A stretch of 64,000 nt of DNA from Abditibacteriaceae bacterium (GCA_019239895.1 JAFAZH010000016.1:26611-90610), one strand, 5' to 3'. Positions 1-9,160 are shown, numbered from the stretch's first letter. Program-made: numbers and translations. The notes: generated by a model from the letters alone, not told the origin.

Positions 1-467
1 CGGTAGATGCAGTCCCTAACCCGTCAGCCATTCCAATCCGTTTAGATTTGCCGGTTGAACCACTGGAAATTGTGGGGGATGCCGATCATCTCAGCCGGGT
101 CTTTAGCAACCTCTTGGAAAACGCGATTCGCCATACCCCCGCTGCTGGTGACATTACCATAACGGCCCAAGCAATCAAAAATAACGTGGAAGTCACCGTG
201 GCAGACACCGGCGAGGGCATTGCCCCGCAGCACCTACCCCACGTTTTCGAGCGGTTCTATCGAGTAGACGCAGCGCGCAGTCGCAGCAGCGGAGGCACCG
301 GTTTGGGGTTAGCCATTAGCCAGAGTATTGTGCAAGCTCACCAGGGCACAATTCGAGTTGAGAGTAACCACCCTCGCGGCACACGAGTGATTGTTACCTT
401 ACCCTGTGGCGACACGACCCCCTACCTCAACCACACTTCTAAACGTGCTCTGGCGATGGCTAATTAG
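1..467 (+). CDS. Sensor histidine kinase, C-terminal fragment (5' end outside window)
   Basis: The reading frame beginning at base 3 is open to the left edge, so only the C-terminal ATP-binding half of the kinase is present. All hallmarks of a HATPase_c domain appear in order: N box NLLENAIRH (about base 108), G1 box DTGEGI (about 204), F box FERFYR and G2 box GGTGLGLAI (about 288). This domain binds ATP and phosphorylates the dimerisation histidine, which must lie upstream. The sensor domain, H box and any partner response regulator are outside the window. The last 20 or so residues after the domain have no recognised motif. The next gene is 140 bp downstream and is probably a separate transcription unit. 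Confidence 0.93.
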   Translation, partial: VDAVPNPSAIPIRLDLPVEPLEIVGDADHLSRVFSNLLENAIRHTPAAGDITITAQAIKNNVEVTVADTGEGIAPQHLPHVFERFYRVDAARSRSSGGTGLGLAISQSIVQAHQGTIRVESNHPRGTRVIVTLPCGDTTPYLNHTSKRALAMAN

Positions 468-608
468 CATTGACTAAATATTGACATTCAGGGTCAAGAC
501 ACAATGAATCGCGTCTCTACGGTGTCGTCGGCATTGCAGACCAACCAGTCTCCTTATTTCTCCCTATACTATTCTCATAAGTAGCACTTGAAGAATCTAT
601 GCTGCATT

Positions 609-1739
609 ATGAGAATAAACTCGACAGTAGGCTTTAAAGTAGTGCTTTTGGCCAGTATTACGTTATCTCTGGCCTGCTCCGGCAGCACCCACCTTACGGC
701 TCGTGCCTCGAAGCAGCGTATTGTGTTCTTAGGTGATTCCATTACGGATGGAAATACCTATCCTCAATTAATCCGTCAGGCTCTGGGAGATGCAGCGGAA
801 CCGATCCCCACCATTATTAATGCCGGGGTGGGTGGGGATACAGCCAGGAGAATGCGGCAGCGATTAAAGCGAGATGTCCTGGTGCATCACCCCACCCTGG
901 TTATATTAAGTGCCGGAATCAATGATGCCTTAAATAAAGTGAGTCCGGCAGATTATGAGGCTGATGTCACGGCTATTACAGATCAACTGCAACTAGCCAA
1001 CATTCCATTACTAATCCTGACAACAAGCATTTTAGGGCCAAATAATGCTGAGGCCGAAACACGTCTGGCTAACTATGACGTTATTCTGCATCGCCTGGCA
1101 ACAGCACATGGTTATCGCGTCGCGGAGGTCAAGAAGTTGATGCAGGAAGCGCGGGACAATGGGGAATCGCTTTTAGAAGACGACGGCGTGCATCCCAACT
1201 TTCGCGGCCAGCAGCTCATGGCACGGGCCGTATTAGATGCTTTAGGTTACAGGAGCGTCCCGGTAACGATCCCGCTCAGATTCGGCGTGATGCCTGGGGT
1301 TATCCGGGTATGGCAAATGCGCGCTGCCCCCGCCAATCACTCGCCCTTAAATACAGCAACAGTGCGGAATTTAAAAGCGGATGCTGGCTGGAAGCGTTTC
1401 GTTTTACCCGAAGCCAAACCTGCCTCGACGTGGTGGCTCGATGGTGAACGCAAACGCGGCTTCGCCCTATCATTGGATAAGCTCATCGGCCCCGGCAAAA
1501 GTTATCAGGGCATCGCTTCTCTCAACGCCAGCAAACCGCGCCACGTTTTCTTTAACACCGGAGCCGGGCTGCAAACGATCTGGCTCAATGGAGTGCGCCT
1601 CTATAAAAATACCGCGTGGACGGGTTGGCACGCTGGCAAAGAGCGCCTCCCTGCGGTTTTACGTACTGGGCCAAATAAAGTCGTCATCGAAACAGGTGCG
1701 AATTTCTTTCTCAGTGTGACCGATACGAACACCTGGTAA
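609..1739 (+). CDS. Exported SGNH/GDSL-family hydrolase with C-terminal accessory domain
   Basis: An SGNH-fold esterase or lipase. Counted from a possible TTG start at 588, the catalytic blocks are GDSIT with nucleophile Ser51, the glycine block NAGVGGDT (78-85), GIND (110-113), and DxxH as Asp199/His202. The ATG at 609 is preferred because it opens directly into a signal peptide (MRIN, then a hydrophobic run ending near SLACSGS). The cysteine there does not sit in a canonical lipobox. About 170 residues follow the SGNH domain and include a WLNGVRLY segment reminiscent of a beta-sandwich binding domain. Family members deacetylate carbohydrates or hydrolyse lipids. The GH78 rhamnosidase about 4.6 kb downstream makes a carbohydrate acetylesterase role plausible but unproven. 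Confidence 0.85.
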   Translation: MRINSTVGFKVVLLASITLSLACSGSTHLTARASKQRIVFLGDSITDGNTYPQLIRQALGDAAEPIPTIINAGVGGDTARRMRQRLKRDVLVHHPTLVILSAGINDALNKVSPADYEADVTAITDQLQLANIPLLILTTSILGPNNAEAETRLANYDVILHRLATAHGYRVAEVKKLMQEARDNGESLLEDDGVHPNFRGQQLMARAVLDALGYRSVPVTIPLRFGVMPGVIRVWQMRAAPANHSPLNTATVRNLKADAGWKRFVLPEAKPASTWWLDGERKRGFALSLDKLIGPGKSYQGIASLNASKPRHVFFNTGAGLQTIWLNGVRLYKNTAWTGWHAGKERLPAVLRTGPNKVVIETGANFFLSVTDTNTW

Positions 1740-1762
1740 TTGGCTCATAACAAGGAGTAGGT

Positions 1763-2590
1763 ATGGTTAAGCCGAGCTTAGTTCTGTTTCTCTGCCTGTT
1801 GTTTTGCCTTCTAAATTCCCCGGCTGATGCGGCACCAACTCCCACCTCAGTAACAGCGGCAAGGGCACCAGCACCATCAACAGCTACGGCATCCACACCA
1901 CCCTTGCTGCAAGGCGTCCACCGCATCGTAACAATGGGAGCCAGCATAACCCAATTCGGCAGCTCTCCTGGCGGCTATGTCTGGCTGCTGGGCCACTATC
2001 TGAACGCTCTTTATCCTCAGGCCCATATTCAAATCATTAATGCGGGGGTAAGTGGCAATACCTCGGCGGATATGCTGGCACGATTCCAGAAGGATGTGCT
2101 TGAGCAGCACCCCGATTTAGTTACCATTAAGCTGGGCTACAATGATTTAACGCTACGTTTCCAAGACCATCCTCAAGGCGATGGCCCCCAGGGAGCTTCT
2201 GCTGAAGACTATGGCAAAAATGCCGAGGCGATGGTTAAGCTGGCTCAAGCCGCGCATATTCGCATTCTTTTAATGACCCCAACCATTTACGAAGATAGCC
2301 CAAAGAGCATCCGCAACCAGAAGTTGCAGGCGTATGTGCGAGTCATGCAAGATTTAGCCGCCAATTATCATTTGCCTTTAGCCGATCAAAACGCTGCTTT
2401 ATTGCAAGCCTGGCTTAGTCAACCTTCTGACCAGCCTCAACGCCTCACCACCGATGGCGTCCATCTCACCCCGACAGGCAACCAGGTCTTAGCGCGCACA
2501 ACTCTTTTAGCAATGGGAATCGAACCCCGCCAATTGGCTGCTGTTGAACCCACCGTTCAGCAACAACTTACAGCAGCAACTTCAAAATGA
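1763..2590 (+). CDS. Exported SGNH/GDSL-family hydrolase (GAS variant of the GDS motif)
   Basis: A second SGNH hydrolase, 275 residues, 23 bp after the first and probably cotranscribed. AAGGAG lies upstream of the ATG. A signal peptide (residues 1-23, ending ADA) is followed by an Ala/Pro/Thr-rich linker to about residue 47. Block I reads GASIT with Ser61 kept but the usual Asp replaced by Ala; NAGVSGNT (93-100), GYND (125-128) and DGVH (Asp231/His234) complete the catalytic set, so activity is likely. Sequence divergence from the neighbouring SGNH gene is large, so this is not a recent duplication. The stop overlaps the next start (ATGA at 2587-2590), linking it to the nucleotidyltransferase gene. 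Confidence 0.85.
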   Translation: MVKPSLVLFLCLLFCLLNSPADAAPTPTSVTAARAPAPSTATASTPPLLQGVHRIVTMGASITQFGSSPGGYVWLLGHYLNALYPQAHIQIINAGVSGNTSADMLARFQKDVLEQHPDLVTIKLGYNDLTLRFQDHPQGDGPQGASAEDYGKNAEAMVKLAQAAHIRILLMTPTIYEDSPKSIRNQKLQAYVRVMQDLAANYHLPLADQNAALLQAWLSQPSDQPQRLTTDGVHLTPTGNQVLARTTLLAMGIEPRQLAAVEPTVQQQLTAATSK

Positions 2591-3132
2591 TGAAGAATGA
2601 AATTGACATCATCCGCGATATATCGGCTAAGTTCAGTCAACTCAATGTGCCATTTATGCTAACTGGCTTATTAGCCATGAACTACTACTCTACACCACGC
2701 ATGACGCGTGACATTGATGTCGTAGTCACCCTGGAGGAGGTTAATCTAACACCCTTTGTAAACGTCTTTAGTCCCCAATATTATCTCGCTCCTGAAGCTA
2801 TTGCAGAAGCTATGCTAAACGAGTCCATGTTCAATTTAATTCACAATGAAAGTATCATCAAAGTAGACTGCATCATCCGTAAAAGTAGTGAGTATCGGCA
2901 ATTGGAATTTGAGCGACGAGTTAGAATTACTCTGGAAGATTTTCAGACTTACATCGCCAGCAAAGAGGATTTGATTCTTTCTAAATTGCTATGGGCTAAA
3001 CCATCTCATTCTGAGATACAACTCCGCGACGTGAAGAACTTGTTAATCAGTGGTTACGATGTGCCTTATGTCGCGCACTGGGCGCAACAGTTAGAAGTTA
3101 ACCACCTGTTGAAAGAGTGCTTATATGGATGA
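2587..3132 (+). CDS. Nucleotidyltransferase-fold protein (DUF6036/AbiEii-like)
   Basis: 181 residues. The N-terminal half has the minimal nucleotidyltransferase signature: TGLLA (26-30) in place of the usual GG/GS loop, then RDIDVVV (41-47) carrying the two metal-binding aspartates Asp42 and Asp44. The remainder resembles proteins annotated as AbiEii or DUF6036 nucleotidyltransferases, some of which are toxins of abortive-infection or toxin-antitoxin modules that nucleotidylate tRNA or other targets. The start overlaps the previous stop by 4 bp (ATG at 2587, alternative at 2590), and the end overlaps the next small gene by 8 bp, so translational coupling is likely. Whether it is a toxin or a housekeeping transferase cannot be told from sequence. 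Confidence 0.75.
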   Translation: MMKNEIDIIRDISAKFSQLNVPFMLTGLLAMNYYSTPRMTRDIDVVVTLEEVNLTPFVNVFSPQYYLAPEAIAEAMLNESMFNLIHNESIIKVDCIIRKSSEYRQLEFERRVRITLEDFQTYIASKEDLILSKLLWAKPSHSEIQLRDVKNLLISGYDVPYVAHWAQQLEVNHLLKECLYG

Positions 3133-3367
3133 CACACCACCGCACATTGAAAAACTGATGAGGGAAAAACTAATGGCCCGCTCTGGCGAAGAACGCTTCA
3201 TCATGGGAGCCTTAATGTTTGACGCTGCCCGCACCATGATTTTGGCTTCGCTCCCACCCGACTTGCCAGAAGATGAGCTAAAGAGACAATTGTATCAGCG
3301 GATTTATGGAGAGCCGCTGCCACCATTCGCTCAGAACGAGGGGCTACTCAATAAAGAGCAAAAATAA
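3125..3367 (+). CDS. Small helical partner protein of the nucleotidyltransferase
   Basis: 80 residues, overlapping the nucleotidyltransferase gene by 8 bp. The sequence is mainly helical, with the recognisable core MARSGEERFIMGALMFDAAR followed by a charged LPEDELKRQLYQRIYG segment. From memory, small proteins with an (M)xRSGEERxxMG core are commonly found next to DUF6036-type nucleotidyltransferases, so the two probably form a functional pair, possibly toxin-antitoxin-like. There is no signal peptide, membrane segment or known catalytic motif. The function is unknown. It is the last gene of the run starting at 609; the 248 bp that follow hold a perfect 16-bp hairpin. Confidence 0.7.
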   Translation: MDDTPPHIEKLMREKLMARSGEERFIMGALMFDAARTMILASLPPDLPEDELKRQLYQRIYGEPLPPFAQNEGLLNKEQK

Positions 3368-3416
3368 AGAGGATAGTATCGAAATGCAGGGATGAGCAGA
3401 CGTGGCCAGGCAGCCC

Positions 3417-3453
3417 ACCCGTAGGGGCACCCACGAGGGGTGCCCCTACGGGT
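3417..3453. repeat. Perfect 16-bp inverted repeat hairpin
   Basis: The arms 3417-3432 and 3438-3453 (ACCCGTAGGGGCACCC and its complement) pair perfectly around a 5-nt loop ACGAG. No T-run follows, so it is not a clear Rho-independent terminator. GTAGGGGCACC-type hairpins are common dispersed repeats in Chloroflexota, cyanobacteria and related genomes. The rest of the 3368-3614 gap shows nothing recognisable apart from the ribosome binding site of the next gene. Confidence 0.8.
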
Positions 3454-3614
3454 GCGTGAACAACGCAAAGCTTGCATAGACATGAAATCGCTAAACAGGT
3501 GTTTCATAACCGCTGCACATGAGTTACATTATATTTATTACTACAACTCCTCCGTTGAATCGTGGCATCTCTCACTAAAGAGGGCCGCGAAATCCAGGAT
3601 CAGGATAAGGATTT

Positions 3615-6299
3615 ATGATGCAAACGCATAAGCATCCCAGATTGCTGGGCCTTGCTGCCCTTGGGATTGTGACAACTGCCCCCATTCTCTTGCCACAACT
3701 GGCGCACGCGCAGCCACCTGATGCGGCAACTTTAATCTCCGAACTCAAAGGCGAAACTGCTGCCCAAACGCGTACAGCGGATCAGGAACAAACCGCCTAC
3801 ACGCAGGCGCTCGACGCCTTGCTGCCAGCCATAAGCAGTGACGACCTCAATGTGCGTGGCCCCGCCGAAGACAACTGGGAAAAGATTGCCCTCCGCGCGG
3901 CGCGTCCCGGTGCCGAAGCTGACCGCCTGGCAGCCTCCAAAGCGATGCTCTCGCGCCTGGGAACCAACACCTCTCAGGAAGGTCGGCTCTGGATACTTAA
4001 ACAATTGGAGAATATTGGGCGCGGGGAAGCTGTTCCCACTCTTGTAGGCTTACTCAACGACCCTAACCCGCTCGTTAAAGAGCGTGCCCGTCGTGCCCTC
4101 TCTAATAATCCTTCAACCGAAGCCAGCCAAGCCCTGCGCACGGCCTTAACAGGTGCCGATACACCAGAATGGCGGATCGCCATTATCAATGCTTTAGGCT
4201 ACCGCCGTGACACCGTCAGCATTCCAGCCATCGCTAAATTCGCGCAGGATACTGATGCCAGGGTTGCGGCCACCGCTGTTGCCGAACTCAGCGCCATTGG
4301 TGGCCCCGACGCCGTGCGCGACTTGCAAGCAGCCAAAGGCACCGCGACCGGGCCGCTCCGCAAGAATGTGATTGACGCCCTCCTGTTGAGCGCAGATCGT
4401 ATGGTGCATACGGGCAATGCCGCGCCAGCCGCCGCGATTTATCAATCGCTCTATGTGCCAACGGAAGCGCGGGGAGTGCAGATTGCAGCCCTGCGCGGTT
4501 TGGTCGTGGCACGCGGCCAGAATTCGATTCCCGTCTTGACCACGGTGTTAAGTGGCAACGATGACCAAATGCGCATGATTGCCAGCCGCCTGATTAGCGA
4601 AGTGCCGGGCACAGCCGCCACCCAAGCCTTTGCTGCCCTGGTGCCAAAACTCCCCGCCGCTGGACAGGCCGCTTTGATAGATGAGTTGGGTAATCGCGGC
4701 GATGTCGCCGCCCGCGCCGCGATTGTGAATGCAACCCGCAGCACGGATAACAATGTACGCCTCGCGGCGTTACGCGCTCTGGGGCGTTTGGGGAATGCCA
4801 CCGATATCGCCCTTTTAGCAAACGCGGCTTCGGGCACTCAGGGTGCAGATAGCGATGCGGCACGCGCCAGTTTAGCCAGTCTGCACGGCGCGGACATCAA
4901 TAATACTCTGCTCACGGGCCTGAACAATGCGCCTGCCAAGACACGGGTCGAGTTAATTCGGGCCTTGTCCGCTCGCCACGATACCGATCAACCCGCCATT
5001 ACGTCCCTCGTCCGACTTTTGCAGGATGCCGACCCTGCCGTGCGGACGGCTTCCGTTAACGCACTGGGTGTCTTAGGCAACGCGCAGGTATTGCCCTCCC
5101 TGGTGAGTCTTGAAACCAAAGCCACCACGACTGACGACCAACGCGATGCTTTAACCAATGCGCTCAGTGCCATCATCAACAATATGCCGGATAAGTCGGC
5201 AGGGGCCACGCCGGTTTTAGCCGCTTTGAATGGAGCGAACCCCGACGCCCGGCGCACGCTCTTGACTCTGCTGAAATATACCGGAGGCACCGCCGCTCTT
5301 GATGCGGTGCGCGCCGCCACCAAAGACACCAATGCCGATGTCCAGGATACCGCCGTGCGCACCCTGGCCGACTGGCCCGATCCCGTAGCCACCACCGACT
5401 TGCTCCAGATTGCCCGCACTGACCCCAAAGAAACTCATCAGGTGTTAGCTATGCGTGGCTATGTGCGCCTCGCTGGGTTAGGCGACCGTCCCGCAAGGGA
5501 GCGCGTCCGGCTCTTCCAGGAGGCTCTGGATGTGGCCCGTCGCCCGGAGGAAAAGCGTTTAGCCCTGGCTGGCCTGGCCGATGTAAATGACCCGGCTGCA
5601 TTTCAGGCAGTTGCCGCCTATCTCAATAATAAAGACCTTGCCGAAGAAGCCGCCACCGCTGCCGTTAAGATTGGCAACAACATCGGCGGCACCGCAGGCC
5701 CCAGCCTGAAGCCTGTCATGCGCCAGATTATCGCCGTCTCGAAAAACCAGGACACCATTAAAGGTGCCAACGACGTGCTGAACCTGGCCGATGTCGTTTT
5801 GCGCGGCTGGCAAATCTTAGGGCCATTGCCCGCGGAAAATCAGGCCGCCGCCTTTGACAAGAACTACGGCCCCGAAACAGCCGTAGATTTAACCAAGACT
5901 TATCCCGGTGCTGGCGGCAAGACGGTGGGCTGGAAACCGGCAGTAATTCAGCCTAATGGTTTAGTCGCTCTTGAAAAGCAACTTGACCCCCACGAAAATG
6001 TAGTCGGTTATGCTACTGTCTATGTTAAAAGTCCCGACGCCCGCAAGGCCATTGTCTCAGTCGGCTCCGATGATGGCATTAAAGTCTGGATTAACGGCAA
6101 GCAAGTCATTGCTAACAATGCTAATCGCCCCGCCGCGCCGGGCACCGATCAGGCCAATGTAGACTTAAACGCCGGGTGGAATCAGGTGCTACTCAAGATC
6201 ACCCAAGGTGGCGGCGAGTGGGGTTATTACTTCGATCTCTTGGACGCGCAGAAGAAGCCAATGACCGACATCACCTACGCCGCCAGCCCACAGGGTTAA
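3615..6299 (+). CDS. Exported HEAT-repeat protein with C-terminal beta-sandwich domain
   Basis: 894 residues. A signal peptide (about 1-34, ending AHA) is followed by many HEAT-like helical repeats over roughly residues 110-690, recognisable by recurring DPNPLVKERARRAL, DADPAVRTASVNALG and DTNADVQDTAVRTLA units; these form a superhelical protein-binding scaffold. The last 160 or so residues start at GWQILGPLPAE and contain YVKSPDARKAIVSVGSDDG and WINGKQV, which resemble the carbohydrate- or ligand-binding beta-sandwich found at the ends of planctomycete and armatimonadete exported proteins. AAGGA precedes the start; ATG at 3615 or 3618 are both possible, the latter having better spacing. It lies between an SGNH/nucleotidyltransferase run and a rhamnosidase. 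No catalytic residues are evident, so a periplasmic scaffold or binding role is inferred. Confidence 0.85.
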   Translation: MMQTHKHPRLLGLAALGIVTTAPILLPQLAHAQPPDAATLISELKGETAAQTRTADQEQTAYTQALDALLPAISSDDLNVRGPAEDNWEKIALRAARPGAEADRLAASKAMLSRLGTNTSQEGRLWILKQLENIGRGEAVPTLVGLLNDPNPLVKERARRALSNNPSTEASQALRTALTGADTPEWRIAIINALGYRRDTVSIPAIAKFAQDTDARVAATAVAELSAIGGPDAVRDLQAAKGTATGPLRKNVIDALLLSADRMVHTGNAAPAAAIYQSLYVPTEARGVQIAALRGLVVARGQNSIPVLTTVLSGNDDQMRMIASRLISEVPGTAATQAFAALVPKLPAAGQAALIDELGNRGDVAARAAIVNATRSTDNNVRLAALRALGRLGNATDIALLANAASGTQGADSDAARASLASLHGADINNTLLTGLNNAPAKTRVELIRALSARHDTDQPAITSLVRLLQDADPAVRTASVNALGVLGNAQVLPSLVSLETKATTTDDQRDALTNALSAIINNMPDKSAGATPVLAALNGANPDARRTLLTLLKYTGGTAALDAVRAATKDTNADVQDTAVRTLADWPDPVATTDLLQIARTDPKETHQVLAMRGYVRLAGLGDRPARERVRLFQEALDVARRPEEKRLALAGLADVNDPAAFQAVAAYLNNKDLAEEAATAAVKIGNNIGGTAGPSLKPVMRQIIAVSKNQDTIKGANDVLNLADVVLRGWQILGPLPAENQAAAFDKNYGPETAVDLTKTYPGAGGKTVGWKPAVIQPNGLVALEKQLDPHENVVGYATVYVKSPDARKAIVSVGSDDGIKVWINGKQVIANNANRPAAPGTDQANVDLNAGWNQVLLKITQGGGEWGYYFDLLDAQKKPMTDITYAASPQG

Positions 6300-6336
6300 A
6301 TAGCAGTAACAGAAATTCAAAGTTGATGTAAAACGA

Positions 6337-6361
6337 CGCCACGGACGAATAGTCCGTGGCG
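6337..6361. other. Intercistronic hairpin upstream of the rhamnosidase gene
   Basis: CGCCACGGAC (6337-6346) pairs perfectly with GTCCGTGGCG (6352-6361) around a GAATA loop, in the gap between the HEAT-repeat and GH78 genes. A GTG codon at 6356 that could start the rhamnosidase frame lies inside the 3' arm, which favours the ATG at 6383. There is no T-run downstream. It may be a partial attenuator, an mRNA processing or stability structure, or a small dispersed repeat. Confidence 0.6.
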
Positions 6362-6382
6362 CGTTCTCATTATGAGTGCATT

Positions 6383-9160
6383 ATGAAATTCCACAGCATA
6401 ATAAGCCGCTTCATCCCTGCTGTCCTTGTAACGCTTCCCTTAATAGCAGGCGTGTCTGCACTGACTCAGCCGAGAAGCCGGGGCCGATTATCAATTAGTC
6501 CATCCACAAATACGCCTCTATCCATAACTAATTTGCGCTGTGAATATGCCATCAACCCCTTAGGCATTGATGAGTTGCATCCCCGCCTAAGTTGGATGCT
6601 GGCATCGCCACAGCGGGGTGAGCAGCAGACAGCTTATCAGGTGATGGTTGCCACAACTCTGGAAAGATTAAATTCTCGTCATCCCGATTTATGGGATAGC
6701 GGCAAGGTGGCATCCGGCGAGTCAGTGCATGTCGTTTATGGGGGAAAGCCACTGCAATCGCGCCAGCCCTGCTACTGGAAAGTGCGGGTATGGAACAGAG
6801 CGGGCCTTGTCTCACAGTGGAGCCTTCCCGCATCCTGGGAAATGGGACTCCTCAAGCCCCAGGATTGGCAGGCCCAATGGATTGGGGCGGGAGCAACCGA
6901 AGATAATGACAGCCTCACCACTGAACCCAGCCCGTATTTTCGCAAGACATTTACTCTCAACCAGCAAGTTAAATCCGCGCGAGCTTATATCTGTGGCTTA
7001 GGCTTTTATGAACTTTATCTCAATGGCCATAAAGTAGGCGGCCACGTTTTAGACCCGAATCAAACCAACTATGATACCCGGAACCTGCGCCACTTGCTGT
7101 ATCCCGTGGCTGATGAAACCGCTAAACGTGTCGCTTATGTTACCTATGATGTCACCGCTTATCTCAAGCCAGGCCAAAACGTCATTGGAGTTGTTTTAGG
7201 CAATGGTTGGTACAACCAACGTGACCGCCGCGTGGAGGGCTGGATGTGGTATGGCACACCACGCTTTATCTTACGTTTAGAGACAACTTTGCAAGATGGC
7301 AGCCGCACTAACGTGAGCAGCGACGAAAGTTGGAAGGTCGCCACTGGCCCGATTGTTCATAACGGCATCTTTACGGGTGAAATCTACGATGCTCGCTTAG
7401 AGCAAGCTGGTTGGAACACCTCGGATTACAATGATGCCACCTGGACTCTTGCCCATCGCGTGCGTCCGCCAGTAGGCACATTGCGGGCGCAGATGGCACC
7501 ACCCGATAAAGTCATGCAGACGCTTAAACCCATTGGGTTGACGAACCCGAAACCAGACATTTATCGTTTTGACTTAGGACAAAATCTGGCGGGTTGGGCC
7601 AGACTGCGCATTCAGGGGCCACGCGCTACCAAAATCACGTTGCGCTTTATTGAAGAGGGCGGACAAGATTACGGGCAAGCTGACACCTATATTCTAAAGG
7701 GCGAAGGGGTAGAAACCTACGAGCCGCGCTTCACCTGGCACGGCTTTCGTTATGTCGAAGTCAGCGGCGCACCGGGGCCGTTAACCCTCGATAATCTTGT
7801 GGGGCGAGTTGTCCATTCGGCGGTAGAACCAGCCGGTAAATTCGAGTGCTCCAATCCCCTGCTCAACCACATCTTACAGAATTACCAATGGACACAATTA
7901 AGCAATCTACATGGTGGCGTCCCTAGCGACTGCCCCCACCGGGAACGACTGGGTTACACCGGAGACGGTCAAATCACCGCGCCTGCGGCCATCTATAACT
8001 TTGACATGGCGCGTTTCTATACCAAGTGGATTAATGATATTGGGGATGCCCAGAATAGCAAGACTGGCTTCGTGCCCCATACCGCTCCCTTTGAGGGTGG
8101 CGGTGGCGGCCCGGCCTGGGGTTCGGCTTATGTGCTCATGCCCTGGTATGTCTATCTTTACTATGGCGACCGTAAAGTTTTGCAAGACCATTATGCAGGC
8201 ATGAAAGCCTGGGTGCAGTATCTTAGCACACGCACTAATCAAGCTGGCATCGTAGATAAAGAGGAACCCGGCGGTTGGTGTCTGGGCGATTGGTGTACAC
8301 CGGACAAGTTAGAGTTGCCGCCGACTCTGGTAAATACCAGCTATTATGCGCATGTCGCGCAGGTGATGGCAGATGCTGCGCAGGTTCTGGGTAAGAGCGA
8401 CGACCAAACTTATTTCTCAGCCCTCGCTGCTCAAATTGCCGCTAATATCAATCGGCAGTTTTTAGATAAAACGCAGGGGCAATACTCCATCGGTCGCCAG
8501 GGAGCCGACGCGTTTCCCCTTGCCTTTGGCCTGGTGCCCGTCATAGATAAAGAGAATGTATTCCGCCACCTGTTAAACAACACGCTGAACAACGCGCATT
8601 TCGACACCGGCATCCTGGCCACTCCATTGTTATTAGACGCACTTACTCAAAACGGGCAAGCTAATACAGCTTATGCGCTCTTAAATCAAACCACTTTCCC
8701 CAGTTATGGTGATGCCATCAACAAAGGGGCGACGACGCTGTGGGAGAATTGGAACGGAGCCGCATCGCACAATCATCCCATGTTTGGTAGCGTCTGTCGC
8801 TGGTTTTATAGCGATGTGGCAGGCATCAATCCCGACCCGCAACAACCGGGGTTCAAGCACATCTTAATTCGTCCACAGATAGTGGGAGATTTAACTTATG
8901 CCAGAGCCGAATATCGCTCGCTTTATGGTACCATTAAGAGCGGATGGGCAAAGGCCAACGGTTTATTAAAGTTGAGTGTAGACATCCCAGCTAACTGCAC
9001 GGCAACTGTCTTCCTTCCCGGCAAAGCTGCAAACGAGGTAAAAGAAAGTGGCCTGCCCATCAGTCAAGCACAAGCAGTTAAATTCTTACGCAGCGAAAAT
9101 GGGCAAGTTGCTTATGCAGTGGGTTCTGGTCATTACGAATTTACTGTGCCGAACGCATAG
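6383..9160 (+). CDS. Exported alpha-L-rhamnosidase, GH78 family
   Basis: 925 residues from ATG 6383. A hydrophobic N-terminal export segment (about 8-24) precedes the typical GH78 layout: an N-terminal Fn3-like domain beginning LRCEYAINPLGID, two beta-sandwich domains (WIGAG, YFRKTF, GFYELYLNGHKVG, YDVTAYLKPGQNVIGV), then the (alpha/alpha)6 catalytic barrel and a C-terminal beta domain. Barrel signatures include DCPHRERLGYTGDGQ (about 516-530) with the acidic residues expected for catalysis, and LWENWNGAASHNHPMFGSV (about 786-804), where Glu788 matches the conserved second acid. GH78 enzymes are inverting and release terminal L-rhamnose from rhamnogalacturonan, gellan-type glycans or plant glycosides. 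It is convergent with the HAD gene, and the two are separated by a structured repeat element. Confidence 0.95.
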   Translation: MKFHSIISRFIPAVLVTLPLIAGVSALTQPRSRGRLSISPSTNTPLSITNLRCEYAINPLGIDELHPRLSWMLASPQRGEQQTAYQVMVATTLERLNSRHPDLWDSGKVASGESVHVVYGGKPLQSRQPCYWKVRVWNRAGLVSQWSLPASWEMGLLKPQDWQAQWIGAGATEDNDSLTTEPSPYFRKTFTLNQQVKSARAYICGLGFYELYLNGHKVGGHVLDPNQTNYDTRNLRHLLYPVADETAKRVAYVTYDVTAYLKPGQNVIGVVLGNGWYNQRDRRVEGWMWYGTPRFILRLETTLQDGSRTNVSSDESWKVATGPIVHNGIFTGEIYDARLEQAGWNTSDYNDATWTLAHRVRPPVGTLRAQMAPPDKVMQTLKPIGLTNPKPDIYRFDLGQNLAGWARLRIQGPRATKITLRFIEEGGQDYGQADTYILKGEGVETYEPRFTWHGFRYVEVSGAPGPLTLDNLVGRVVHSAVEPAGKFECSNPLLNHILQNYQWTQLSNLHGGVPSDCPHRERLGYTGDGQITAPAAIYNFDMARFYTKWINDIGDAQNSKTGFVPHTAPFEGGGGGPAWGSAYVLMPWYVYLYYGDRKVLQDHYAGMKAWVQYLSTRTNQAGIVDKEEPGGWCLGDWCTPDKLELPPTLVNTSYYAHVAQVMADAAQVLGKSDDQTYFSALAAQIAANINRQFLDKTQGQYSIGRQGADAFPLAFGLVPVIDKENVFRHLLNNTLNNAHFDTGILATPLLLDALTQNGQANTAYALLNQTTFPSYGDAINKGATTLWENWNGAASHNHPMFGSVCRWFYSDVAGINPDPQQPGFKHILIRPQIVGDLTYARAEYRSLYGTIKSGWAKANGLLKLSVDIPANCTATVFLPGKAANEVKESGLPISQAQAVKFLRSENGQVAYAVGSGHYEFTVPNA

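Noticed and set aside
3417..3453. Rho-independent terminator at the 16-bp hairpin
   Set aside because: The stem is long and GC-rich but is followed by GCGTGAACAACG on the + strand and GGCTGCCTGG on the - strand, with no U-tract on either side.
3440..3631. 63-codon + strand frame between the small partner gene and the HEAT-repeat gene
   Set aside because: It starts inside the hairpin repeat at 3438-3453, overlaps the next gene's start and has no recognisable domain or ribosome binding site.
3732..5813. Many long - strand frames opposite the HEAT-repeat gene
   Set aside because: They are antisense shadows of GC-rich HEAT-repeat codons; the + strand frame has a signal peptide and clear repeats.
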